DNA from: JBBPZA01 sp963728925
Lineage (GTDB): Bacteria > Actinomycetota > Thermoleophilia > Solirubrobacterales > Solirubrobacteraceae
Length of the DNA: 64,000 nucleotides
Direction of reading: 5' to 3'
Assembly: GCA_963728925.1 (NCBI GenBank)
Contig: CAVSMB010000029.1
Span: forward strand, 310,001 to 374,000
A program made the position numbers and the translations under genes. Each line of letters begins with the position of its first letter. The first letter of the stretch is position 1. Positions 33,037 to 41,763 of this stretch are shown piece after piece. A model generated the notes under the pieces. The model worked only from the letters and a program-made list of their open reading frames with translations, did not search any database and was not told the DNA's origin.

Positions 33037-33932
33037 AGCAGGTTGTAGAAGATCGCCGCCGGCAGCCGGCTCTCGAGCAGCCCGCGGTCGACCGCCTGGA
33101 GCGCGAGGTAGCCGCGGTAGGCGTACTGGCGCCAGAGCCACGGGATCTGCTCGGGGGCGGCCGTCGCCTCGAGCGCGCGGTTGCCCCAGCCGAACCAGTT
33201 CGCGACGAGCTCTTCCCCGCTGACACGCACGTGCTCGAAGCCGGCCCCGTGCGCGAGACCGGCAAGCTGGGCCGGCGAGAAGGCGTGGACGTCGACCCAC
33301 CGCTCGAGCGCGTGGCCACTCGCGGAGCCGCCGTCGCCGTTGCCCTGCGAGGCGGCGGGACCGGCCCGGACGAGTGCCCGCCACAGCGGCGCGACGGCGT
33401 GGGCGCCGCGCTTGGGCACGGTCGCGATGCGGTCGCCGCAGCGCGAGGGCTCGCCGGCGAAGGCGATCGTCCCGCCCGGGGCGAGGACGCGGGCGAACTC
33501 GCCCATCGCGCGCGGGAGATCGGGGATGTGGTGCAAGACCGCGTGGCCCAGCACGAGGTCGAAGCTCGCGTCCTCGAAGGGCAGGTCCTCGGCGTCGGCC
33601 TGCTCGAGGCGCACCTCGCGGCCCAGCCGCCGGGCGTTGGCCGCGAGCGTCTCGAGCATCCCGGGGGAGAGGTCGCTGCACGTCGCCTCGCCGACGACGC
33701 CGGCCTCCAGGAGGTTGAGGCTGAAGTAGCCGGTGCCCGCCCCGATCTCCAGCGAGCGGTCGAAGCGCCGCCCTGGGGCGCCGCCGAGCGCCTTGGCCAG
33801 CTTCCCCAGCACCTGGCGCCGGCCCTTCGGGCCGAAGTCGATGCCCCACTTGGCGTCGTAGGACGACGCCGCGACGTTGTGATAGCGCTCGTTGGCGTCG
33901 CGGATCTCAGCGTCACTGGCCCGGGCGGTCAT
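33012..33932 (-). CDS. class I SAM-dependent methyltransferase
   Basis: 306 residues. SAM-binding motif I is LEIGAGTGYFSLNLLEAG, the acidic post-motif is ATCSDLSPGMLE, and motif IV is FDLVLGHAVLHHIPD, followed by FARVLAPGGTIAFAGEP. This is the Methyltransf_11/25 pattern. The C-terminal ~120 residues are aromatic and probably form the acceptor site (WFGWGNRAL, WLWRQYAYRGYLAL). Acceptor unknown. Divergent from the MGLP-like operon, 109 bp apart, so a carbohydrate substrate is plausible. The stop codon lies in a tandem 39-bp repeat. Confidence 0.83.
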   Translation of the reverse strand: MTARASDAEIRDANERYHNVAASSYDAKWGIDFGPKGRRQVLGKLAKALGGAPGRRFDRSLEIGAGTGYFSLNLLEAGVVGEATCSDLSPGMLETLAANARRLGREVRLEQADAEDLPFEDASFDLVLGHAVLHHIPDLPRAMGEFARVLAPGGTIAFAGEPSRCGDRIATVPKRGAHAVAPLWRALVRAGPAASQGNGDGGSASGHALERWVDVHAFSPAQLAGLAHGAGFEHVRVSGEELVANWFGWGNRALEATAAPEQIPWLWRQYAYRGYLALQAVDRGLLESRLPAAIFYNLLLSGRLPQ

Positions 33933-34027
33933 GGGCGGCACGTTACCTCCGCGGAGTTGGTCACCTCCGCGGGGCATCCAGCCACGCGTCCTGATTTCGA
34001 CTCTCGGCCTCCGGCCTCGCGTCACCG

Positions 34028-34033
34028 TACACT
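34028..34033 (+). promoter_or_regulatory. -10 box (TACACT) of the MGLP-like operon
   Basis: TACACT ends 8 nt before GTG 34042, so the operon message would be leaderless. No strong -35 hexamer was found. Confidence 0.5.
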
Positions 34034-34041
34034 CGCGCGCC

Positions 34042-34806
34042 GTGAGCGACACCGCCTACGTGCAGCGCGACCAGCCCGCCGGCGTTCCCCCGCTCGCGCT
34101 GACCGGCGAGCGCACGCTACCCGACGTGCCCGAGGAGAACTACTGGTTCCGCCGCCATCTCGTCGTCTACGAGTGGATCGCCGCCCGCGTCGACGGGCTG
34201 CGCGTGCTCGACATGGCGTGCGGCGAGGGCTACGGCGCCGAGGTGCTCGCCCGGCGCGCCGCCTCGGTCGTCGGCGTCGACGCCAACGCCGAGGCCCACG
34301 AGCACGCACGGCTGCGCTACCGGCGCCCCAACCTTCGCTTCGAGCGCGACCTGGTCGACCGCTTCTCCGAGCCCTGCGACGCCGTGGTCCTCCTGCAGAC
34401 AGTCGAGCACCTCGAGGACCCGGGCACCGCCCTCGACCACTTCGCCTCGCTGCTCGGCCCGGGGGGCGCCGCCTACGTGTCGACCCCGAACGTGCTCACG
34501 CTCGCGCCGGAGGGAGCGCAGCGCTCGGGCAATCCGTGGCACGTCCACGAGTACCGCCACGCCGAGTTCGCCGCCCTGTGCCGCGCGCACTTCGCGCGCG
34601 TCGAGGTGCTCGGGGTCTTCCACGCGCGCCGGCTGCACGCGCACGCCGTGGCCCTGTCGCTCGGCTGGGACGCCGTGCATCGGCGACTGGGGCTGACCGC
34701 GCCCTTCTACCGTCGCTTCACCCCCGCGATCCGCACCCGCGACTTCGCGCTGAACGGCGGGCGCCTGGACGGAGCGCTCGACGTCCTGGCCATCTGCCGC
34801 CCGTGA
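34042..34806 (+). CDS. SAM methyltransferase of an MGLP-like locus (Rv3030-like)
   Basis: 254 residues from GTG. Opens with GERTLPDVPEENYWFRRHLVVYEWIA, a signature of the Rv3030 group. SAM motif I is VLDMACGEGYGAEVLA, then GVDANAEAHEHAR, VVLLQTVEHLEDPG and GGAAYVSTPNVLT. In mycobacteria this gene sits with a GH57 branching enzyme and a GT4 glucosyltransferase, all in methylglucose lipopolysaccharide synthesis, and the same order appears here. The stop overlaps the next start as GTGA. It likely O-methylates a glucan. Confidence 0.88.
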   Translation: MSDTAYVQRDQPAGVPPLALTGERTLPDVPEENYWFRRHLVVYEWIAARVDGLRVLDMACGEGYGAEVLARRAASVVGVDANAEAHEHARLRYRRPNLRFERDLVDRFSEPCDAVVLLQTVEHLEDPGTALDHFASLLGPGGAAYVSTPNVLTLAPEGAQRSGNPWHVHEYRHAEFAALCRAHFARVEVLGVFHARRLHAHAVALSLGWDAVHRRLGLTAPFYRRFTPAIRTRDFALNGGRLDGALDVLAICRP

Positions 34807-36197
34807 GCGCGGCCCCGCGGGGGGAGCTCGCGCTCGTCCTGCACACCCACATGCCCTACGTCGAGGGCTTCGGCACGTGGCCGTCGGGCGAGGAATGGCT
34901 GTGGGAGGCGATGGCCACCTGCTACCTCCCGCTGCTCGACGCGCTCGAGGAGCTGGGCCACCCGCCAGTCACCGTCTCGGTCACCCCGGTGCTGGCCGAC
35001 CAGCTCGCGGCGCCGGGCATCGCCGCGCGCTTCGAGGCCTTCCTTCGCGACGTGCGCGAGCAGACCCACCGCCTTGACGAGGAAGGCCTGCGCACGACCG
35101 GCCATCCCGAGCTCGCCGCGGAGGTCGCCCGGGCCTCGGGCGACTACCGCCGCGCCGCGGAGCGCTTCGCCGCGCGCGGGCGCGACCTCGTCGCGGCGCT
35201 CGCCCGCGTCACGGCCTGGACGTCGGCAGCGACGCACGCGGTCCTCCCGCTCCTGGCCACCGACGCGGGCGTGCGCCTCCAGGTCGTCACCGGCATCGAA
35301 GCGCACGAGCGCCGTTTCGCCGCCTTCGAGGGCGGCTTCTGGCTGCCGGAGTGCGCGTACGCGCCGTGGCTTGACCCGCTGCTGCTCGAGGCGGGCGCGC
35401 GACGGACGTGCGCCGACCTGACCGACGTGCTGGGGCGTGGCTCGCCCGAACAGCTTCGCACCTACCGGACCGAGGCGGGCCTCGTCGTGCACCCGATCGA
35501 TCGCGAGGTCGTCGAGCTCGTGTGGAGCGAAGGCGGCTACCCGGCGCACGACGCCTACCGCGACTACCACCACCACACGGTGCACCACCACCGCCCGTGG
35601 GCCATCGACGGCTCGGTCTACGACCACGGCGCCGCCCTGCTCACGGCGCGCGAGCACGCCGCCGACTTCGTGGCGCGCGTCCGTGCCCGCGTGGCCGGCG
35701 GCGGCCTGTGCGTGTGCGCGCTCGACACCGAGCTGCTCGGGCACTGGTGGTACGAGGGCGTCGAGTGGCTGGGGGCAGTGGTCGCCGAGGCTGGTCGCCA
35801 GGGCCTCGTGCTGACGACGCTCGACGACGCGGCACAGCGTCACGAGCCGGCCGCGCTCGCGCAGGAGCTGCCCGTCACCACCTGGGGGACACCGCGCGAC
35901 CTGTCCACCTGGGAGGGCACGGCGGTGGCTGAGCTCGCGTGGCGTGCTCGTGCCGCCGAGCTGCGCGTCGTGGCGCGTGGCCGCGACGTGCCGGTGCGCG
36001 CCCTGCGTGAGCTCCTGGCGCTGCAGAGCTCGGACTGGGCCTTCATGGTCAGCCGCGGGCTGGCCGGCCCCTACCCGCGCGAGCGCGCGGACGGGCACGC
36101 GGCGGCGCTGGCGCAGGCGCTGGCAATAGACTCCCCGCCGCCCGCGTTGCGCAACCTGACCCCCTTCGTCTCCCGGGCGCCGCTCGTCTCGCCGTGA
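34803..36197 (+). CDS. GH57 alpha-glucan branching enzyme (Rv3031-like)
   Basis: 464 residues from GTG. GH57 fold with LVLHTHMPYVEG at the start, the catalytic nucleophile Glu183 in GFWLPECAY and the acid Asp308 in CALDTELLGHWWYEG, plus a DUF1957-type C-terminal helical domain. Enzymes of this group cut and transfer alpha-1,4 glucan chains to make alpha-1,6 branches. It overlaps both neighbours by 4 bp, so the methyltransferase, branching enzyme and glycosyltransferase are made in a coupled way. Cytoplasmic. Confidence 0.9.
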   Translation: MSAAPRGELALVLHTHMPYVEGFGTWPSGEEWLWEAMATCYLPLLDALEELGHPPVTVSVTPVLADQLAAPGIAARFEAFLRDVREQTHRLDEEGLRTTGHPELAAEVARASGDYRRAAERFAARGRDLVAALARVTAWTSAATHAVLPLLATDAGVRLQVVTGIEAHERRFAAFEGGFWLPECAYAPWLDPLLLEAGARRTCADLTDVLGRGSPEQLRTYRTEAGLVVHPIDREVVELVWSEGGYPAHDAYRDYHHHTVHHHRPWAIDGSVYDHGAALLTAREHAADFVARVRARVAGGGLCVCALDTELLGHWWYEGVEWLGAVVAEAGRQGLVLTTLDDAAQRHEPAALAQELPVTTWGTPRDLSTWEGTAVAELAWRARAAELRVVARGRDVPVRALRELLALQSSDWAFMVSRGLAGPYPRERADGHAAALAQALAIDSPPPALRNLTPFVSRAPLVSP

Positions 36198-37405
36198 ACG
36201 TCCTGATCCTCTCCTGGGAGTACCCGCCGCTCATCGAGGGCGGCCTCGCACGCAACGTTCGCAAGCTCTCGGAGGCGCTCGTGGCCAACGAGGGGATCGA
36301 CGTCCACGTCCTGACCCGAGGCGACGAGCAGATGCCCGTCGAGGAGGACATGCACGGCGTGACCATCCATCGCGTCCGCGAGCCTCGCCGCCCGCGCGAC
36401 CTGGGCGAGTTCGTGACGTGGATCGAGCACATGAACAGCGACATGCCGGCCGCCGGCGTCGAGCTCGGCGAGCGCATCGACTTCGACCTCGTCCACGGCC
36501 ACGACTGGCTCGTGGCGAGCGCCGGCGATCACCTCGCGCGCCTGCTCCGCTGCCCGCTGGTGGTGACCATCCACGCGACCGAGTACGGCCGTCACCAGGG
36601 ATGGGTGGAGAACCACCCCCAGTCCTACATCCACGGCATCGAGCGCTGGATGGCCAACCGGGCCGACCGCGTCATCACCTGCTCGCACTACATGCGCGAC
36701 CACGTGGCCGACATCTACGGCCTCGAGGAGGAGCAGGTCACAGTCATCCCGAACGGCATCGACCCGCTCGATCTCCAGGCCGTCGAGGACCTCGAGGAGC
36801 TGCGCGCCCGCTTCGCCGCGCCCGACCAGCGCCTCGTCCTGCTCGTCGGCCGCCTCGTCTACGAGAAGGGCTTCCAGCTCGCCCTCGAGGCGCTTCCGGG
36901 CATCGTCGAGAACCTGGGCGACGTGCGCTTCCTCGTGGCCGGCTCCGGGACCCACGAGGCCCAGCTGCGCGCCCAGGCCTCAGAGCTCGGGCTCGACCCG
37001 CACGGGACCTTCCTCGGCTGGATCGGCGACGACGTCCTGCACTCGCTCTACCGGATCGCCGACCTCTGCGTCGTGCCCTCGCTCTACGAGCCCTTCGGCC
37101 TCGTCGCGCTCGAGGCGATGGCCTCGGGCTGCCCGTGCATCGTCGCCGACACCGGCGGGCTGCGCGAGATCGTCCCGGCCGACGACCGGGTCGGCCTGCG
37201 CTTCAACGGCGGCGACGCCGAGCACCTCGCGGTGATGATCGAGCGGCTGCTGACCGACGACCCGCTGCGCGACCGGCTCGTCGCCGAGGCCTCCGAGCAC
37301 GTTCTGCGCTTCGACTGGGGGGACGTGGCGAGGCGCACCGCCGCGCTCTACGCGGGCCTCGAGTCCCGCCAGGGTGCGGCCGGCGGTGGCCGCAGCCTCT
37401 CCTAG
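36194..37405 (+). CDS. GT4-family alpha-glucosyltransferase (Rv3032/GlgM-like)
   Basis: 403 residues from GTG. The N-terminus NVLILSWEYPPLIEGGLARNV is the glycogen-synthase/GT4 donor loop. HGHDWLVA, EYGRHQGWVENHPQSYIHGIE and the E-x7-E motif EPFGLVALE with SGCPCIVADTGGLREIV are the retaining GT4 active-site elements. In mycobacteria Rv3032 elongates the alpha-1,4 glucan of MGLP and glycogen, using UDP- or ADP-glucose. It is the third gene of a coupled operon, and GTG 37374 of the next gene overlaps its 3' end. Confidence 0.9.
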   Translation: MNVLILSWEYPPLIEGGLARNVRKLSEALVANEGIDVHVLTRGDEQMPVEEDMHGVTIHRVREPRRPRDLGEFVTWIEHMNSDMPAAGVELGERIDFDLVHGHDWLVASAGDHLARLLRCPLVVTIHATEYGRHQGWVENHPQSYIHGIERWMANRADRVITCSHYMRDHVADIYGLEEEQVTVIPNGIDPLDLQAVEDLEELRARFAAPDQRLVLLVGRLVYEKGFQLALEALPGIVENLGDVRFLVAGSGTHEAQLRAQASELGLDPHGTFLGWIGDDVLHSLYRIADLCVVPSLYEPFGLVALEAMASGCPCIVADTGGLREIVPADDRVGLRFNGGDAEHLAVMIERLLTDDPLRDRLVAEASEHVLRFDWGDVARRTAALYAGLESRQGAAGGGRSLS

Positions 37406-39005
37406 CGCGCCCGTCGCCGGGACAAGCGCCTCGGCGGCGGCCCCGGTGGCGCTCGCGCTAGCCGCCGTCTGCGCGCTGGCGGCGGCGATCCGCTTCTCGA
37501 CGCTCGACGTGCAGAGCTTCTGGCTCGACGAGGGCATCGCGATCGGGCTGATCCGCCGGCCGTTCGGCGACATGCTGTCCACGCTTCCGCACGGCGACAG
37601 CTCTCCGCCGCTGTACTACGTGCTCGCCTGGGGGTGGAGCCGGATCTTCGGGAGCGGCGAGGAGGGCCTGCGCTCGCTGTCGGCGCTGCTCGGAACGCTC
37701 ACGGTGCCCACGGCCTACCTACTTCCCCCGGATAATCGGCCCAACCGCGTGCCGACGGCATTGCACCGGAATCGTGGCAAGCTCACTCAAGGCGGATGCT
37801 GAAGGCCCCATCAACGGTCTGAAGGGCCGAGGACGGAGTTCTTCCGGGGCAAGTACCTAGCGGCGCGCGAGCTCGCTTCCCAGCGCGTCGGCCTCATCGT
37901 GGCGGCGCTGGCGGCGGTGAACCCGTGGCTGGTCTGGTACTCGCAGGAGGCGCGGCCGTACGCGCTGCTTGCGCTGCTGCTGACCGCCGGCCTCGTGTTC
38001 TTCGCCCGCTCGCTCGGGCGCGGGGCCACGCGCGACCTCGCGCTGTGGGCCAGCCTCTCGATCCTCGCGCTGGCGACGCACTACATGGCGGTCTTCCTGA
38101 TCGCTGCCGAGGCCGCCTGGCTGCTCGCGGCCGCTCCGAGCTCCCGGCGGGCGAAGCTCGCGGCCATGAGCGCCGTGGCGGTTGCGGGCGGCGCCCTGAT
38201 GGTGCTCGCGCTCGAGCAGCGCACGACCGGCGGCCAGGACTGGGTCGGAGACGCTCCGCTCCGCGCTCGCCTGGGCGACCTGCCCAAGAAGGTCGTCAAC
38301 GGCGAACTCGGGGGCGCCTTCGACAAGCAGGCGGGCGTGGGCTGGCTGCTGCTGCTCGTGGGCGCCGGCCTGCTGGTCGCCCGCGGCGGGGCTCGCGAGC
38401 GTAGTGGGGCGATCATCGCCGCGTCGCTCGCTGCGGCCTGTGTCGCGCTCCCGCTTGCCCTGGCCCTCGCCGGCTTGGACTACCTCTTCGCGCGCTACGC
38501 GATCGGCGGCCTGGTGCCGGTGCTCGTGGTCGCCGCAGCCGGATTCGAGACCTCCCGCGCGGGGCTTGCCGCCGCGCTGGCCCTTGGCGCGATGTGGGTT
38601 GCCACGGACGTACGCGCAGTCACCGACCGCGGCCTGCAGCGCGACGACTGGCGCGGTGCCGTAGCGGCGCTCGGGCCAGCGCGCGAGCTGCGGGCGGTCG
38701 CCGTACCGCGCGACTTCGACACGACGCCCCTCACGGTCTACCTGCGCGGTGCGGCGCCGCTGCCCGACGGCGGCGCCGCGGTTCGCGACCTCGCCGTCAT
38801 CCGCCTCGTGCGCGGAGGGGATCCGCCGCCGCTGCGCATCCCCGGCTTCGTCGCGGTCGCGCGGCGGCGTGCCACGAGCTATGAGCTGCTGCGCTTCCGC
38901 GCGCCCGTCGCGACGCGCGTCACACCGGACTCCCTGACGACCCTGGGCGCCGACCCCGGGGTCGTCCTCCAGTTGCCCCAGCGCAGCGAGAGACTGGGGC
39001 GCTGA
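37374..39005 (+). pseudogene. GT-C membrane glycosyltransferase interrupted by a MITE-like insertion
   Basis: Frame from GTG 37374. The N-terminal helix leads to the luminal motif FWLDEG, the catalytic Asp-Glu of GT39-like polyprenyl-sugar glycosyltransferases, and then HGDSSPPLYYVLAWGW. At TAYL the frame runs into 132 bp of foreign DNA carrying a stop (TGA 37800-37802). Homology resumes at AARELASQRVG in the same frame, and another ~9 helices follow, including NPWLVWYSQEARPYALL. Removing the insert plus one target-site copy restores an uninterrupted ~497-residue protein. Probably transfers sugars outside the membrane in the MGLP-like locus, but it is inactive here unless the stop is suppressed. 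Confidence 0.85.
37722..37853 (+). mobile_element. 132-bp MITE-like insertion with 6-bp target duplication
   Basis: The element is flanked by direct repeats TACCTA (37716-37721 and 37854-37859). The ends are imperfect terminal inverted repeats: CTTCCCCCGGAT at the left and, reverse-complemented, CTTGCCCCGGAA at the right (10 of 12 match). There is no coding capacity. It splits a GT-C gene exactly within a conserved helix, and insert plus duplication is 138 bp (46 codons). The parent family cannot be named. No second copy was seen in the window. Confidence 0.8.
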
Positions 39006-39017
39006 TCTCCCGCTCGC

Positions 39018-39701
39018 TCAACGCCAGCGTAGCGAGCGCGGCGCGTCACGCATGCGGATGATGCGGGCGGGGACGCCGCCCACCACCGCGTTGTCGGGAA
39101 CGCCCTTGGTCACCACCGCCGAGGTGCCCGCCACGCAGTTGTCGCCGATCGTCACGCCGCGCAGCACGCAGGCGCCATAGCCGATCCAGCAGTTGTGGCC
39201 CACGCGCACGTCGCGCTTGTAGATGCCCTGGAGGCGGATCGGCCGTTCGACCTCGACGATGCCGTGGTCGAAGTCGATGAACATGGCGCGGTCGGCCACG
39301 ACGCACTCGCGACCGATGGAGACGTGCTGGAAGGCGCTGACCGTGCACTCCTGTCCGAGCACCGTCTTCGCGCCGATGCGCACCTCGCCCTCGTGGACGC
39401 GGATCTTCGATCCGTGGCCTATCCAGCACCAGCGGCCGAGATGGAGCTTGGCACCGGGCGCGATCTCGAGGGTCACGCCCGGCCCGATGAAGGCGAGTCC
39501 GTCGGTCACCAGACGCCCGCGGTAGCGCAGCTTGAGCCAGCCCAGCCGCGCGATCAGCCCGATGTAGTTCGCGTCGAGCATCCCGTGGCGGCGCATGAAG
39601 CGCAGCAGCGCGAGTGGGCCGCCATGGCGCGGCGGCGGCTCGGCGCGCACCTTGGCCGGAGCGTCGACGGTCAGCGCCTCGACGACGGGATCGGCGGACA
39701 T
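39018..39701 (-). CDS. left-handed beta-helix acyltransferase
   Basis: 227 residues. Repeated hexapeptide turns from ~90 (IGPGVTLEIAPGAKLHLGRWCWIGHGSKIRV, and CWIGYGACVLRGVTIGDNCVAGTSAVV) with the C-terminal VPARIIRMRD, the LbH acetyl/acyltransferase pattern of maltose/galactoside O-acetyltransferases. The catalytic His is expected in FIDFDHGI. Mycobacterial MGLP loci also hold such an acyltransferase (Rv3034c-type). It converges with the GT-C gene and lies 11 bp from the next gene, so the two are probably co-transcribed. Confidence 0.87.
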   Translation of the reverse strand: MSADPVVEALTVDAPAKVRAEPPPRHGGPLALLRFMRRHGMLDANYIGLIARLGWLKLRYRGRLVTDGLAFIGPGVTLEIAPGAKLHLGRWCWIGHGSKIRVHEGEVRIGAKTVLGQECTVSAFQHVSIGRECVVADRAMFIDFDHGIVEVERPIRLQGIYKRDVRVGHNCWIGYGACVLRGVTIGDNCVAGTSAVVTKGVPDNAVVGGVPARIIRMRDAPRSLRWR

Positions 39702-39712
39702 GCGCCGGAATC

Positions 39713-40474
39713 CTAGAGGCGCGGCACGCGGCGCTCCCACATCTGGATCGCCCCGAGGTCGCGGTAGCCGAGCCGGGCGTAGAGCGGAGCCCCCATGCGC
39801 GTGGCCTGCAGCGAGGTCGTCGTCGCTCCGCGACGCCGGGCGTCCTCGAGGGCGAGGCCGAGCAGGCCCGTCGCGAGGCCGCGCCCGCGGGCGCACGGCA
39901 GCGTCCCGACGAAGAAGACCCCGCAGTCGCCTTCGTGCTCGAGGGTCGAGAGAACGCACGCCGCGCGGCCCTCGTGGGCCGCCGCGTAGTGGCGCAGCCC
40001 CTTGGGCGGCTGCGGGAAGACGGTGGGCCACAAGCCGGCCGGGAAGCCGTAGCTCTCGTCGATGACCGCCGCGATCGCGTCGCCGCCCGGAGCGCGGTCG
40101 AGCCCTGGTGGCGCCGGGGCTCCGACCAGATCCCCGAGGGGCATCGCCATCGCCCGTGGCGCGGCGTCGAGGACGTGGCCGGCGTCCGCGAGGACGCTCG
40201 CCGCCGGGGCGTCGGACTCGGGTACCCACACCGTCCACGCCCGCACGCCGGTCTCGCTGTAGACGCCCGCAAGCCCAGGGAGCGCCGCTTCGAGGATGGC
40301 GGCGTCGCGATAGGCGACGCAGTTGACGATGGAGCGCTCCGGCAGGGCGCGCACCACCGCGGCCGCCAGACCGTCCCCGGTGATCGCGCGGCCCCCGGGC
40401 GAGTCCGGCGGGAAGGCGCGGATCCAGGCGGCGAGCGTCGAGCGCAGGCGTGCCAGCAGTCGAGCGTCGTCCAT
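39713..40474 (-). CDS. GNAT-family N-acetyltransferase
   Basis: 253 residues. The N-terminal ~125 residues look like a degenerate GNAT half. The C-terminal half has the acetyl-CoA loop GTLPCARGRGLATGLLGLALEDARRRGA, then LQATRMGAPLYARLGYRDLG, typical of motif A/B. Acceptor unknown. The gene is 11 bp upstream of the LbH acyltransferase on the same strand and divergent from meaB. An ATG at 40474 was used. Confidence 0.85.
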   Translation of the reverse strand: MDDARLLARLRSTLAAWIRAFPPDSPGGRAITGDGLAAAVVRALPERSIVNCVAYRDAAILEAALPGLAGVYSETGVRAWTVWVPESDAPAASVLADAGHVLDAAPRAMAMPLGDLVGAPAPPGLDRAPGGDAIAAVIDESYGFPAGLWPTVFPQPPKGLRHYAAAHEGRAACVLSTLEHEGDCGVFFVGTLPCARGRGLATGLLGLALEDARRRGATTTSLQATRMGAPLYARLGYRDLGAIQMWERRVPRL

Positions 40475-40535
40475 CCCGGCATTCTCGCCTCCCGCGGGGG
40501 TTGGCGGTGGCGGTCGTGCCATCATCCCGCCCCCC

Positions 40536-41489
40536 ATGGCGACCGGCCAGGCCAGCCTCGCGCAGCGGCTGCTCGACGGCGACAAGCGCGCGCTCGCGCG
40601 GGCGATCTCGCTCGTGGAGGACGACGACGCCGAGGGCTGGGAGCTGGTCCGCGAGGTCTACCCGCGCACGGGTCGCGCGGCGGTGGTCGGCTTCACCGGG
40701 CCGCCGGGGGTCGGGAAGTCGACGTTGCTCGCGGCCCTGACCACGCGGCGCCGCGACGCGGGCCGCGAGGTCGCCGTGCTCTCGATCGACCCCTCGTCGC
40801 CCTTCACCCAGGGGGCGCTGCTCGGCGACCGCATCCGCCTCGCCGAGCACTTCCTGGACCCCGGCGTGTTCATCCGCTCGATGGCCAGCCGGGGCGCGCT
40901 GGGCGGCATGAGCGAGGCCGCGCTGCAGGCCGCCCTGCTCATGGACGCGGCCGGAAAGGACGACGTGTTCCTCGAGACGGTCGGCGTGGGGCAAGCGGAG
41001 GTGGACATCATCGACCACGCCGACACGATCGTCCTCGTCCTCATGCCTGGATCGGGCGACTCGATCCAGGCGCTGAAGGCCGGCGTCATGGAGATCCCCG
41101 ATGTGATCGTCGTCAACAAGGCCGATCACCCGCTCACCGACACGATGGTCCGCGAGGTCCGCGGCGTGCTCTCGCTAGGGCCCCAAGAGGGCTGGCGCGT
41201 CCCGATCGTCAAGACCGAGGCGGTCCGCGGAGAAGGGGTCGACGAGCTCGACGAGCGCCTGGACGCGCATCGCGCCTACATCGAGGCGGAGGGAACGCTG
41301 GGCGAGCGCCGGCGGCGCAACCTTCGCAACGAAGTCCTCGCCCTGGCGACGATCCGCCTGCGCCGCCGGCTTGACGACGCCATCCGCGGGGACCCCGAGG
41401 TCCAGCGCCTCCTGGACGAGGTCGTCGAGCGCCGGCTGGACCCTGCCACCGCGGCCGAACGGGTTCTGGAGCGCGCGGCGGAGGAGTAG
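40536..41489 (+). CDS. meaB: MeaB/ArgK-family GTPase, acyl-CoA mutase chaperone
   Basis: 317 residues. P-loop GPPGVGKSTLLA with Lys61, then SIDPSSPFTQGALLGDRIR (switch), the conserved FIRSMASRGALGGMS, LETVGVGQAEVDI with Walker B character, and VVNKAD for guanine specificity. MeaB proteins load adenosylcobalamin on and off methylmalonyl-CoA or related mutases and protect them from inactivation. The mutase large and small subunits are 13-17 kb downstream. Monocistronic, no clear promoter. Confidence 0.93.
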   Translation: MATGQASLAQRLLDGDKRALARAISLVEDDDAEGWELVREVYPRTGRAAVVGFTGPPGVGKSTLLAALTTRRRDAGREVAVLSIDPSSPFTQGALLGDRIRLAEHFLDPGVFIRSMASRGALGGMSEAALQAALLMDAAGKDDVFLETVGVGQAEVDIIDHADTIVLVLMPGSGDSIQALKAGVMEIPDVIVVNKADHPLTDTMVREVRGVLSLGPQEGWRVPIVKTEAVRGEGVDELDERLDAHRAYIEAEGTLGERRRRNLRNEVLALATIRLRRRLDDAIRGDPEVQRLLDEVVERRLDPATAAERVLERAAEE

Positions 41490-41595
41490 CCGCGGGGGAG
41501 GGCGGCGGCGGGCGGTTCGTCGGTCTCGTGCGGTGAGGGCGACCCGCGGATCCGGGTTGGCGGCGGGGTGCTCCGCGTGTACCGCTTCGGGCTCA

Positions 41596-41628
41596 GGGGA
41601 GGGAGGGGGCGAGCGGTGGTGGGGGGGG
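41596..41628 (+). other. potential G-quadruplex tract
   Basis: Four G-runs (4, 3, 5 and 8 G) with loops of 1, 1 and 11 nt on the plus strand, in the intergenic space between convergent genes. Folding depends on loop 3. Confidence 0.4.
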
Positions 41629-41637
41629 CCAACCCCA

Positions 41638-41664
41638 CCCTCGATCGGCTCTCTGGATCGAGGG
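41638..41664. terminator. terminator-like hairpin
   Basis: CCCTCGATC (41638-41646), a 9-nt loop, GATCGAGGG (41656-41664), then TTGACTTT. It sits between the meaB stop (41489) and the stop of the membrane gene (41764) and may end either transcript. The 41490-41763 stretch contains no gene otherwise; bases 41694-41727 resemble 18575-18608. Confidence 0.55.
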
Positions 41665-41763
41665 TTGACTTTGCGCCCCTGGCTAGAGGCTCCCCCTCGT
41701 CAGATGCTGTAGACGCTCGCGGCGCGCTTCCGTTGAATCCCGCACGGCTCGCCGGTCGAGGCC

